Part shown: positions 54,005 to 62,696 of the stretch, piece by piece | Layout of the letters: the number at the start of each line of letters is the position of its first letter | Numbering within the stretch: position 1 is the stretch's first letter | Source: Sphingobacterium sp. CZ-UAM | Lineage (GTDB): Bacteria; Bacteroidota; Bacteroidia; Sphingobacteriales; Sphingobacteriaceae | DNA length: 64,000 nt | NCBI RefSeq assembly: GCF_002000245.1 | Contig: NZ_MTCM01000002.1 | Span: 62,001 to 126,000 of the forward strand | Reading direction: 5' to 3' | Translations under genes and position numbers: made by a program | The notes under the pieces: model-generated | The model's database searches: none | Told to the model about the DNA's origin: nothing | What the model saw: only the letters and a program-made list of their open reading frames with translations

Positions 54005-54046
54005 TTACACCCTCCGACGAGCGTAAGTACGCGATATTTGGGGTAA
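54005..54046 (+). promoter_or_regulatory. Shared regulatory element, copy 2 (before SusC 2)
   Basis: TTACACC (54005-54011), 28 nt, GGGGTAA (54040-54046). The block GCGATATTTGGGGTAATAAC (54031-54050) differs from copy 1 at one base of 20. It lies 145 bp upstream of the SusC start codon, so the transcript from here would have a long leader. Confidence 0.72.
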
Positions 54047-54091
54047 TAACGAATTATAAAAAATAACCAAAAAAGGAATACGGATAGTTTT

Positions 54092-54145
54092 GTCATGAGC
54101 TTCGATCTATATGGAAGCTGTGACGGAATGTGGCTATGGGAGCCA
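54092..54145 (+). other. Leader hairpins upstream of SusC 2
   Basis: GTCATGAGCTTC (54092-54103) can pair with GAAGCTGTGAC (54114-54124) with small mismatches, and TGGCT/AGCCA (54131-54145) forms a second short hairpin. They lie between the shared element and the start codon. They may shape SusC translation; the evidence is weak. Confidence 0.3.
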
Positions 54146-54191
54146 AGCATACCTTAGCATAATAAATAACCAATTAATAAATATCTAACTT

Positions 54192-57100
54192 ATGATGAAA
54201 AGTATCACAAAAATGGGGTGCTTTGTACTCTGCCTATTTTTAATGATGGGAAGTATGGGTTTACCGATCTTTGCACAGCAAAATGTTAGGCTTTCCGGCA
54301 AGGTGAGCAATAGCAAAGGTGAGGCACTGCAGGGGGTAAGCGTCCGGGTAAAAGGAAAGAACCAAGGGACAAGCACAGATGCAGCTGGTAAGTATCAGAT
54401 TGAGGCTATTCCCTCAAGTACGCTAGTTTTTAGCCAAGTGGGTATGAAGGTAGAGGAACGAACGGTCGGTGCACAGCGACAAATTGATGTACAGCTGGTC
54501 GAAAATGACAATGCATTGGATGAGATTGTTGTAACAGGTTATGGCAGCGTGGCCAAAAAACGGGACTTAACCGGGGCAATATCTTCTGTCGGCGCAAAAA
54601 AAATCCAGGAAAGACAACCCGTTAATCTATTTGATGCCTTACAGGGACAAGCAGCTGGTGTACTGATTGTTAATGATGGCGGTGGTGCTCCGGGGGCAAC
54701 GGGCTCTATACAGGTACGGGGAACCTCAACTTTGAATGGCGGTAACGGGCCTTTATATCTGGTCGATGGTGTTATCAATCCGGATGGCGCAAATATTAAT
54801 CCTACGGATATCGAAAACATCGAAGTATTAAAAGATGCTGCATCTGCCTCAATCTATGGATCGCGCGCAGCGAATGGTGTTATTTTGATCACAACCAAGC
54901 GTGGTGCCGAAGGGAAACCTCTGATTAATGTTAATTATAATCATCTCTTTGGCCGTCTGGCACATTATATTCCGGTGAGCAATTCGGCTGAAGTCCGCGA
55001 GTTTAGAAATATACAGGGACAAAATAGCAATATCGACTCCCTAAATCCAAGCTTTAATGCAGATAATGATCTTCAGCGATTGCTTCTCGGCAATCTTGCC
55101 CAAAAGAAGGAGATCAAGTTAAGTGTAGGAGGTGGTCAAAAAAATCTTCGTTATTACAGCAGTTTAAACTATTTGGATGATAAGTCCATTATCCTGAATA
55201 GCTACGCAAAGCGTTTGCAGTCGCGGATCAACGTGGAGTATCAAGCTTCATCGAAACTGAGATACTCAAACAATATCTCCTTTTCCTGGCAAAAAGGCAA
55301 TACTATTCCAATCGCCAATACGGTGCGCGTCGTTATGGACAGGCCGGCATATTCATTAATCTATTATCCTGACGGATCATTAACGAGTTATGTTGGATCT
55401 AAACGAAATCCCATCGCCAATGCATTGTATGAACAAAACATTGACGAAACCTATTCAGGGCAATTTAATAACCAATTGGACTATCAATTAACAAATGATC
55501 TGAAGCTGACAACGTTGTTTAATGCGCGGTTGGACAACTTGCAAAATACGGGTTTTTCGCCTCGTTTTCTTTCGGCCAATAAAGATCAGAACAGTGGTTC
55601 GAATGAATTTACCAAGACATTTTCCTGGGAATTCCAGGCATTTGCCAATTATAACAAAACATTCGCACAGGACCATAATGTATATGCCCTATTGGGATTC
55701 AGTGCAGATCGTAGACGTTTCGATCGTTTCCACTCTGAATATCTGAACAGCGTCAACGAGGAGGTTCTGGTTACATTTCCAGATTACCTGACTTCATCAA
55801 AGACCTATACATCGGCGACTGCAAATGCGACAGCTTCCTTATTCAGCAGGATCGGCTACAATTATAAAAGCCGTTACCTCCTGCAGGCTTCCTATCGGAG
55901 AGATGGGTCTTCAAGGTTTGGACCTAGTAACAAATGGGGGAATTTTTTCTCGGGGTCAGCCGCTTGGCGATTCTCTGACGAAAATTTTATGAAATGGGCT
56001 AAACCGGCATTACAGGATGCTAAACTCAGATATAGTTTTGGACAGCTCGGAAATGATAAAATTGGGGATTACGAATCGTATGCCAAAGTAGCATTTGGCG
56101 GAAATTATAATGGTGTAGGGGGAGCTGCGATGACGCCGACATTAGGTAATTATTTGATCAAATGGGAAATGACTACGCAGAATAATGTGGGCTTGGATCT
56201 TACATTTCTCAATGGAAGGTTGGGCTTTACTGCGGACTACTATGTGAAAACAACCACGGATCTATTATATCCAAGGGAACTGCCAAAAGAAACCGGGTAT
56301 ACCAAACTTCAGGTAAATGTGGGATCAATCCGAACCCGAGGAATGGAGTTTGTTGTTAGTGCCAGACCGATTGTTAAATCAAATTTCAGCTGGGAAATCA
56401 ATGGAAATATCTCCTTTGAGCGTGGCAAAGTGGTAAAACTGGCCGACGGTATTCCTTTCTTTCCGGGTAATAAATGGTATCTCGAAGAAGGTGGACGCAT
56501 CGGTAATTTTTACGGATGGCGTAATCTCGGTGTATATGCTTGGGATGAATCCAATGCCTATAACGACAACTGGGATAAGCTGACACTGGTGCTCGATGAC
56601 CAAGGTAAGCCATTGTACCGTGACGGTAAACCAGTGTATACATCAAATGGTCAAAATTACGAGGGTACGGTACATCATCTGTATGCTCCGGACGGCAAGC
56701 TGAAAGGCGGGGATGCTGAGTGGCTCAACAACAAACGCGATAGCTTGATCAACGATGATGACCGTATGATTCTGGGAAATCCTACCCCTGATTTCTATTT
56801 TGGTTTTATGCAGACATTTACCTACAAACGCTTTTCTTTAAATGTTTTGTTCAACGGTGCAATCGGCGGGGAAGTGTATAACGCTTTGCTACAACGCCAG
56901 AATTATCCTTCAAATACTGGAGCTGGGTCACCGGATATGGTATACAATGTATGGCGTAAACCAGGCGATGAGGCCAAGTATCCCTACTATCCTGAAAGAA
57001 ATAACCGCGGAAACATGAAGACGAACCAAAACAGTCTTTATATCGAAGATGCTTCGTTTATTCGGCTTGCCAGTGCACGTCTCGCCTATACATTTAGTCC

Positions 57101-57290
57101 AAATTTGGCTAATAAATTGAAAATGAAAGGGCTTACTGCCTATATCTATGGAACAAATCTATTGACCTGGACGAACTATACGGGCTATGACCCTGAATTC
57201 AGTACATCGAATCCGTTGACACCGGGGGAGGACGATGGTCGTTATCCAAGAAGGAGAGAGTTTGGTTTCGGTGTAAATGTTAATTTTTAG
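54192..57290 (+). CDS. SusC/RagA-type TonB-linked outer-membrane protein
   Basis: 1032 residues with signal peptide (LCLFLMMGSMGLPIFAQ). Carboxypeptidase-regulatory-like domain (VRLSGKVSNSKGEALQGVSV, about 32-110), TonB box region DEIVVTGYGSVAKKRDLTGA, plug (LQGQAAGVLIVNDGGGAPGA, IEVLKDAASASIYGSRAANG) and a barrel ending RRREFGFGVNVNF. It imports oligosaccharide across the outer membrane with the SusD encoded 12 bp downstream. It is the first gene of a SusC-SusD-FAS1-PL6 run. Confidence 0.97.
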   Translation: MMKSITKMGCFVLCLFLMMGSMGLPIFAQQNVRLSGKVSNSKGEALQGVSVRVKGKNQGTSTDAAGKYQIEAIPSSTLVFSQVGMKVEERTVGAQRQIDVQLVENDNALDEIVVTGYGSVAKKRDLTGAISSVGAKKIQERQPVNLFDALQGQAAGVLIVNDGGGAPGATGSIQVRGTSTLNGGNGPLYLVDGVINPDGANINPTDIENIEVLKDAASASIYGSRAANGVILITTKRGAEGKPLINVNYNHLFGRLAHYIPVSNSAEVREFRNIQGQNSNIDSLNPSFNADNDLQRLLLGNLAQKKEIKLSVGGGQKNLRYYSSLNYLDDKSIILNSYAKRLQSRINVEYQASSKLRYSNNISFSWQKGNTIPIANTVRVVMDRPAYSLIYYPDGSLTSYVGSKRNPIANALYEQNIDETYSGQFNNQLDYQLTNDLKLTTLFNARLDNLQNTGFSPRFLSANKDQNSGSNEFTKTFSWEFQAFANYNKTFAQDHNVYALLGFSADRRRFDRFHSEYLNSVNEEVLVTFPDYLTSSKTYTSATANATASLFSRIGYNYKSRYLLQASYRRDGSSRFGPSNKWGNFFSGSAAWRFSDENFMKWAKPALQDAKLRYSFGQLGNDKIGDYESYAKVAFGGNYNGVGGAAMTPTLGNYLIKWEMTTQNNVGLDLTFLNGRLGFTADYYVKTTTDLLYPRELPKETGYTKLQVNVGSIRTRGMEFVVSARPIVKSNFSWEINGNISFERGKVVKLADGIPFFPGNKWYLEEGGRIGNFYGWRNLGVYAWDESNAYNDNWDKLTLVLDDQGKPLYRDGKPVYTSNGQNYEGTVHHLYAPDGKLKGGDAEWLNNKRDSLINDDDRMILGNPTPDFYFGFMQTFTYKRFSLNVLFNGAIGGEVYNALLQRQNYPSNTGAGSPDMVYNVWRKPGDEAKYPYYPERNNRGNMKTNQNSLYIEDASFIRLASARLAYTFSPNLANKLKMKGLTAYIYGTNLLTWTNYTGYDPEFSTSNPLTPGEDDGRYPRRREFGFGVNVNF

Positions 57291-57302
57291 AAGATTTCAG
57301 TT

Positions 57303-58847
57303 ATGTACAAAATAAAAATATTAGCAGCATTACTTTTTTTAGGCACCTTGGGTGGCTGTAAAAAATTCCTTGACGAAAAACCCCTTGCAGATGGAACATT
57401 GGAGCAGCACTATAAAAATATGTATGATGTACGGGCTGCAATGGCTGGCATGTATAGTGCTTTTCAGCTTGAAATGGTCGGAAAAGAACAGTATACCGAG
57501 AAATATCTTTACTGGGGAGAATATCGATCCGATAATTTTGATCGCTTTATTAGCTATACCAAGGACTATGTCGATGAAATTGTATTGAACAGTATCACTC
57601 CTTCCAATGATTTTTCAGATTGGAGCGGCCTATATACAACGATCGGGCGGGCGAATAATAACATCAAATATATTCCGCAGGCTGCACAATTGGATAGTCG
57701 CATAACCATGGCCATGCAGAACGATTATTTAGCACAGAGTTATGCGCTTCGTGCCATGTCTTACTTTTATATTGTCCGTGTCTGGGGTGATGCACCGATC
57801 TGGTTAGAGCCATACGAAGATGTGCAGCAACCCGCTGAAAGAGCACGAGAGCCGAAAGAGAAGCTCATAAAAGACGTCATCATTCCTGATCTGGAAAAAG
57901 CCTATTCGTTGATTATAAAAGATGCCAAAAGCCCCTTGTGGACAATTGGCGAGGCTGGGATATGCGCGATCATGGCCGACGTATATATGTGGCAAGGGGA
58001 TCATGAAAATGCGATAAAGTGGATCGAGAAATTATTCTTGGCAAAGTCGCCGACCAATGTCACTTATGCCGGTTTAAATGAAACCAATCTACAGGATGCA
58101 GCGACCTGGAAGACCATCTTTACAAACCCATCTTCTAGTAAAGAGACGATCTGGAGTATCCACTGGGATTATCTGAAAAATGGCTGTGCATGCATGCAAA
58201 CTTCCTGGACCTCAAATAACAAACAGGTGATTGTGGACGAGGGGATCTGGGCCAGTTGGTTTCTACCGCAGACAACGAATACCCCAAGTCCGGATATTCG
58301 ACCAAAACAGACGTTGGATGTTTATTTCGGTATGCCAAGCAATAAGCGTGATCGATTTATTAAGTGGTATCCGACAGAAGCAAATCCAACTAAGGCTGAC
58401 CCTTGGCCAGCAACAAATCAATTGCTTCCGGTCTATCTAACCATGTACCGTCTGAGTGACATCTATCTATTATATGCCGAAGCCCTGAATGCCAGGGGCG
58501 ACAGGGAAAAAGCCATTAAATATTTGAATTTTGTGCGCAAACGAGCTCAACTACCATTGTACGATGTGAATGCAGCTGAAGTGGGAAGCCCCTACGCACT
58601 GGAAACGGCAATCCTGAACGAACGGCAGTTGGAGCTTTTCGGAGAAGGGAAAAGGTGGTTCGACCTGGTAAGGACAAATCGTGTTAAGGCCGTGATGGAC
58701 CCTATTCTGAAACGTAGGCAAGAGGATGCCGGAAATCTGGAAATGCCGGGATTCTTAGATCCTAAAAATCGAGCTTACTGGCCGCTGAATAGAAATGTTT
58801 TGAACTCCAATAGTTTGTTGGTTCAAAATCCGGGGTATACAGATTAA
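57303..58847 (+). CDS. SusD-like nutrient-binding outer-membrane lipoprotein
   Basis: 514 residues with lipobox (LGTLGGCKKFLDEKP, Cys19). Typical RagB/SusD helices: DVRAAMAGMYSAFQLEM, QNDYLAQSYALRAMSYFYIVRVWGDAP, and the C-terminal signature LTMYRLSDIYLLYAEALNAR, AIKYLNFVRKRAQLP, AILNERQLELFGEGKRWFDL. It is of standard length and serves as surface lid and glycan-binding partner of the preceding SusC. Confidence 0.96.
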   Translation: MYKIKILAALLFLGTLGGCKKFLDEKPLADGTLEQHYKNMYDVRAAMAGMYSAFQLEMVGKEQYTEKYLYWGEYRSDNFDRFISYTKDYVDEIVLNSITPSNDFSDWSGLYTTIGRANNNIKYIPQAAQLDSRITMAMQNDYLAQSYALRAMSYFYIVRVWGDAPIWLEPYEDVQQPAERAREPKEKLIKDVIIPDLEKAYSLIIKDAKSPLWTIGEAGICAIMADVYMWQGDHENAIKWIEKLFLAKSPTNVTYAGLNETNLQDAATWKTIFTNPSSSKETIWSIHWDYLKNGCACMQTSWTSNNKQVIVDEGIWASWFLPQTTNTPSPDIRPKQTLDVYFGMPSNKRDRFIKWYPTEANPTKADPWPATNQLLPVYLTMYRLSDIYLLYAEALNARGDREKAIKYLNFVRKRAQLPLYDVNAAEVGSPYALETAILNERQLELFGEGKRWFDLVRTNRVKAVMDPILKRRQEDAGNLEMPGFLDPKNRAYWPLNRNVLNSNSLLVQNPGYTD

Positions 58848-58871
58848 TGCGGGAATTTAGAAAAGGAAATC

Positions 58872-59627
58872 ATGAAAAGAAATTTTAACATCAAGTGGAT
58901 ACAAGTAGGAGTAGTGCTCCTGACTTTACTGACAACGGGCTGTTCCCTTTTTGATATGGAATTGCAGGAAAACTATGATTATAAGCATAAAACACTGGAT
59001 CCCAATATTGGGATCAGTGCCCGTAAATTTTTGGAAAATCGTTCCTATGAGACCCTCGAGAACCCGTCGGATACGGTCTTTAAATGGATGCGTAAGGGGC
59101 TGGACTATGCTGGTATCGGTCTTGAGGAACTGGATAAGACGGACCGCACCTTTATCTTTTTACATAATGAGGCGATAAAGACCTGGGATGCCAAAACGAA
59201 GAAGGTAACTGCGGGCCTCTTCTTCGATGTCCCCATTGTGACCGGTGTTGATGGTACAGGTAAACCCATTACCCGCCCGGCTACAAAATGGGAAGATTAT
59301 AACCGGGATGATGTCCGGAACTATTTTCTTTATCTCATTTTACAGGGAAATTACAACTTTGATAAATTGACTATTTCCAATGTAAAAGCCAAGACATTGC
59401 TACCCGAAAATACCGTGGCAAGTAAAAGCTCGCTGTTAGGGTACATGAATGAGGGCAAAGGTTTCAACCAGGAGGGGGTGATGTATCTAAAACTGGTCAA
59501 TAACAATGATCTGGCGCCGATTCAGATCAACGATAAAACAACGAATAGGTCTGGCGGTTATGTGACAACGAATGGCGTAGTCCATGTTTTTGGATCTAAG
59601 GGAAATACCACGGTGTATCCATTTTAG
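58872..59627 (+). CDS. Surface lipoprotein with FAS1-like domain (PUL accessory)
   Basis: 251 residues with lipobox (LLTTGCSLFDMEL, Cys24). The rest resembles a divergent fasciclin/FAS1 fold: an N-terminal helical block (ISARKFLENRSYETL, FKWMRKGLDYAGIGLEELDK) with RTFIFLHNEA, and a C-terminal NGVVHVFGSKG-type FAS1 H2 motif near residue 237. Fasciclin-like lipoproteins recur downstream of SusCD pairs and probably bind glycan or support the complex. It is 24 bp after susD and 39 bp before the lyase gene. Confidence 0.65.
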   Translation: MKRNFNIKWIQVGVVLLTLLTTGCSLFDMELQENYDYKHKTLDPNIGISARKFLENRSYETLENPSDTVFKWMRKGLDYAGIGLEELDKTDRTFIFLHNEAIKTWDAKTKKVTAGLFFDVPIVTGVDGTGKPITRPATKWEDYNRDDVRNYFLYLILQGNYNFDKLTISNVKAKTLLPENTVASKSSLLGYMNEGKGFNQEGVMYLKLVNNNDLAPIQINDKTTNRSGGYVTTNGVVHVFGSKGNTTVYPF

Positions 59628-59666
59628 GTGAACCTTGCAAAAAGAACCTTATAAACAAATATAAAT

Positions 59667-61130
59667 ATGATGAGAAACTTTTCAGTATTATCCGCTTTAT
59701 CACTGTTATTGGTGATGGGGAGTAGTTGTGAAAAACCAGCTGCGGTAAAATTGCAACTAAATGGTATCGCCTGTGTGCAGTGCCATACCATTCAATCGGC
59801 TGCCGACCTTCAGGCCTTAAGTCTACAGCCAGGCGACACGGTGATCATGAAATCGGGACAATGGACAAATCAGGAATTGACATTTAATGCCCAAGGTACC
59901 AGCCAGCAACCTATTGTACTAATGGCTGAGCAACCCGGCACTGTGACCATGACGGGTACTTCCTCCATTAGCATTACAGGTAAATGGCTTGTTGTCAATG
60001 GTCTGGTCTTTCAGGAGGGCTATACTTCTGGAAAGAATGTGGTTGATTTTACCTCTTCTTCATCCAACTGTAGGTTAACAAACACCGCTATTGTGGATTA
60101 TAATCCACCTGCTGCGACTACTGACTATAGATGGGTTTCCATTAACGGATCCAACCATCGTATTGATCATTGTTATCTCAAGGGGAAATTACATCAAGGA
60201 CCTACAATGGTTGTTTGGGGAACAAGTAAAACGATGAAGCATCGGATTGATCACAATTTCTTTGGCGAACGGGCTGCGTTACCTGATAATGGTGGCGAAA
60301 CAATCCGTATCGGAACAAGCGACTGGTCCATGACCAATGCATACACGACGATTGAAGATAATATCTTTCAACGCTGTAACGGCGAAACGGAAATTATCTC
60401 GAATAAAATGGGAGCCGATACCATCCGCAATAATTTCTTCCATGAGAGCCAGGGAACGCTATGCTTAAGACATGGTAATGGTTCTGCTGTTTATGGAAAC
60501 TATTTTGTCGGTAACGGCAATAGTGCAGCGGGTGGTATCCGGATAATCGGAGAGGACCATATTGTCTACAATAATTACTTCCAGAATATGGCAGGAACAG
60601 GACAGAAAGCTCCCCTGGCCATCATGGACGGTGTACCTAACTCACCATTAAGCGGCTATTTTCAGGTAAAACGTGTGAAGGTAGTGGCCAATACGATGAT
60701 TAAATGTAAACAGTCATTTGATATTGGTTCAGGGAAAGGGGGAAACGGTCGTACTTTGCCACCGACAGACGGACATATCGCCAATAATGTGGTGTCACAA
60801 GCTGCTACTTCAACCATGCTGACTTTTACAGATCAACCTGTTAATTTTACTTATATGGGAAATATTGTATTTGATGTGCCAACAAGCCAACAGCTTCCAG
60901 CTGGATTTATACGTCAGAACCCACAATATACACTGACAACCGACGGAATCTATGAGCCGACCAGTACTAGTCCGGTGTTGGGTGCCTTTGTGGGTAACTA
61001 TCCTTTTGCGGCCGCAGCGGATGCTGGCGCTCCAAAATTGGATGCCAAACATCGGGATTTGCTGAAAGCACAAAATATAGGTCCGGGATTTATGACCGGA
61101 TTGGGGAGCAGCTTGGTTATTAATCCGTAA
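59667..61130 (+). CDS. PL6-type polysaccharide lyase (alginate lyase/chondroitinase B family), lipoprotein
   Basis: 487 residues with a lipoprotein signal (LVMGSSCEKP, Cys21). A right-handed beta-helix with the PL6 active-site pair: K247 in ETEIISNKMGADTIRNN and R268 in GTLCLRHGNG, preceded by DNGGETIRIGTSDWSMTNAY. The family cleaves alginate or dermatan sulfate by beta-elimination, giving unsaturated ends that GH105/GH88 enzymes can remove. It would act on the cell surface. The substrate is open: the locus has no PL7, PL17 or alginate-metabolism gene and no sulfatase. It ends the operon. Confidence 0.85.
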   Translation: MMRNFSVLSALSLLLVMGSSCEKPAAVKLQLNGIACVQCHTIQSAADLQALSLQPGDTVIMKSGQWTNQELTFNAQGTSQQPIVLMAEQPGTVTMTGTSSISITGKWLVVNGLVFQEGYTSGKNVVDFTSSSSNCRLTNTAIVDYNPPAATTDYRWVSINGSNHRIDHCYLKGKLHQGPTMVVWGTSKTMKHRIDHNFFGERAALPDNGGETIRIGTSDWSMTNAYTTIEDNIFQRCNGETEIISNKMGADTIRNNFFHESQGTLCLRHGNGSAVYGNYFVGNGNSAAGGIRIIGEDHIVYNNYFQNMAGTGQKAPLAIMDGVPNSPLSGYFQVKRVKVVANTMIKCKQSFDIGSGKGGNGRTLPPTDGHIANNVVSQAATSTMLTFTDQPVNFTYMGNIVFDVPTSQQLPAGFIRQNPQYTLTTDGIYEPTSTSPVLGAFVGNYPFAAAADAGAPKLDAKHRDLLKAQNIGPGFMTGLGSSLVINP

Positions 61131-61152
61131 GTGATCCTAAACATTATTTTAT

Positions 61153-61186
61153 GCGGAGAATAAACTGTTTATTCTCCGCTTTTTTT
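61153..61186 (+). terminator. Rho-independent terminator of the SusC 2 operon
   Basis: GCGGAGAATAAA and TTTATTCTCCGC pair perfectly around CTG, followed by seven T. Confidence 0.94.
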
Positions 61187-61364
61187 ATCGCATATAATTT
61201 TGATGTTGTCAGTCTATATTTCCGAACTCCATGATCGGGCGGGTTTCCAGTAGGAAGATGAAAGATACTAAAATTTATGAAATGAGGTTCGGCAGTTCCA
61301 AAGCAATAGCCTGGTGAGGCTATAGATAATCCGGATAGATATTAAAACGGAAACATGTTGATAT

Positions 61365-61498
61365 CAAATTATACCTAAAGACAAATTTCAATCAGTTTTT
61401 AGACAGTAGTCAGTCTCTGTTTATTCAGTCCGTACTGAGTAATCACTGAACAATGACTGAACGAGCACTGAACAAGTACCGTTAAAAGGTATAATTTG
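61365..61498. repeat. Inverted-repeat-bounded segment with 11-bp ACTGAAC array
   Basis: CAAATTATACCT (61365-61376) and its exact reverse complement AGGTATAATTTG (61487-61498) bound 134 bp. Inside, ACTGAAC occurs three times at exactly 11-bp steps (61445, 61456, 61467), with further ACTGA and inverted TTCAGT copies (61424-61439). It could be a miniature inverted-repeat element or a stacked protein-binding site on one helix face, between the PUL terminator and a small gene. The rest of 61187-61623 shows nothing else. Confidence 0.45.
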
Positions 61499-61623
61499 GT
61501 CACTACCTGTTCTCCGTTTGCTACACCTAAAAATTATCGCGGAGAAAGGAAAAGTATATAATATTCATCCAATTCAACTAAGGTGATTTTGGAATGTCCC
61601 TATTTTTTTGTATATTGCTGGTT

Positions 61624-61929
61624 ATGAGTTTTAAAGAAAAATTAGAGAACTGGCGTACATCAATTAATCGCGCTGGTAGTGGTGAGGAATTGTATATTTT
61701 GCTTTTGAACTACAAGAAGTTTATCAGTAAAAATTGGATGGACGATTTTGGCGATCCGGGCAACTGGAGAACCGAGTTAAATCAAGTCATCAGCAAAGTA
61801 AGAAAAAAAGTAGATGTTGCAGATATTCGGAATTGTGAAGATCTATCGTCTTATCAGGACGATGCCCGGCAGACTGCATATTCGCTCAATCATACCTTAA
61901 AATATCACCACTCATTGACAAAAGGGTAG
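61624..61929 (+). CDS. Small protein of unknown function
   Basis: 101 residues from the ATG at 61624 (MSFKEKLENWRTSINRAGSG); a frame open for 10 more codons upstream lacks a credible start. It is predicted soluble and mostly helical (EELYILLLNYKKFISKNW; KVRKKVDVADIRNCEDLSS), with no signal peptide. I do not recognise a family. It stands alone, about 125 bp downstream of the repeated ACTGAAC segment, which might regulate it. Confidence 0.6.
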   Translation: MSFKEKLENWRTSINRAGSGEELYILLLNYKKFISKNWMDDFGDPGNWRTELNQVISKVRKKVDVADIRNCEDLSSYQDDARQTAYSLNHTLKYHHSLTKG

Positions 61930-62060
61930 GCTAGGCCTACCTTTTTCGATTCTACTCCTTGTGACAACTTTTTTATCCGCTCTTCCAACAGTATAAATCG
62001 CATAATGTATGCTTGGCTATCAGAAGAGCAGACGAAAAATTGAGATGATGTAGCTAGAAA

Positions 62061-62327
62061 TTAGGATTGCAGTGGAATCAATACATTGTGTTCCAAACGC
62101 ACTGGTACCTGCTTCACTGAGGTAAACCCATCTTCCTTAGAAATAATATTAGAAAGATCCAGTCCTCTTTTGGAGAACGTGCTGATTAAAGCGGTTCTAA
62201 AAGTTGCTTTGGCCGAGCCCCAGCCTTGGCCTAAGATTGTGTCGTTGTTGAGCTGAATCAGTTCGTCGGTGGAATAGTAGTTGAATTTTTCCAGTAAGTG
62301 TTGGTAAAGATTTGTTGTTGTAGCCAT
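62061..62327 (-). CDS. Small protein of unknown function
   Basis: 88 residues, ATG at 62327. It is soluble, with an N-terminal helical part (TNLYQHLLEKFNYYSTDELI) and a more variable C-terminus (SVKQVPVRLEHNVLIPLQS). No motif was recognised. It is convergent with the 61624 gene and divergent from the DUF3050 gene. The short length and lack of partners leave its role open. Confidence 0.55.
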   Translation of the reverse strand: MATTTNLYQHLLEKFNYYSTDELIQLNNDTILGQGWGSAKATFRTALISTFSKRGLDLSNIISKEDGFTSVKQVPVRLEHNVLIPLQS

Positions 62328-62661
62328 ACAATTTAAAAATTTAAAGGATTAAACCATAAACTGTATCCAGATCTTGTTGGGAAAATAAGCGTTGTTTAAC
62401 GTTTATTTTGGTCGAAACCCGTATTAATTTACCACCGCGGTGTCTACACTCGGTTGGTATTGCATCATGCAATTCTGAATACTCTACAAATATAGTAGAT
62501 TATTTTTTATAATTAAAAATATTTTTGTTTTTAGCAGTAATTGGTTGTAGTTATGAAGATAAGACATACAAAAGTGAGGTTAGTCATTCAGCTTTGATTT
62601 GGTTATGAAGTGGATAGGTGACTGATAATTTATCATGATACTGTAATCTCGTCGAAAATAC
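62328..62661. other. A+T-rich divergent spacer
   Basis: The spacer between the 88-residue gene and the DUF3050 gene holds the promoter of the latter at its end. The rest is A+T-rich with no recognised structure apart from short self-complementary runs (ATTGCATCATGCAAT near 62460). Confidence 0.3.
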
Positions 62662-62692
62662 TTTAAAAAACAGCGATAAGACAATACTTTTG
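62662..62692 (+). promoter_or_regulatory. Promoter of the DUF3050 gene, nearly leaderless
   Basis: TTTA (62662-62665), 19-nt spacer, perfect TACTTTTG (62685-62692). The ATG at 62697 begins four bases after the -7 element, about where transcription should start. Confidence 0.72.
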
Positions 62693-62696
62693 CGGC

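Noticed and set aside
61445..61473. CRISPR-like short repeats
   Set aside because: Seven-base motifs at 11-bp steps are far too short and close for CRISPR.
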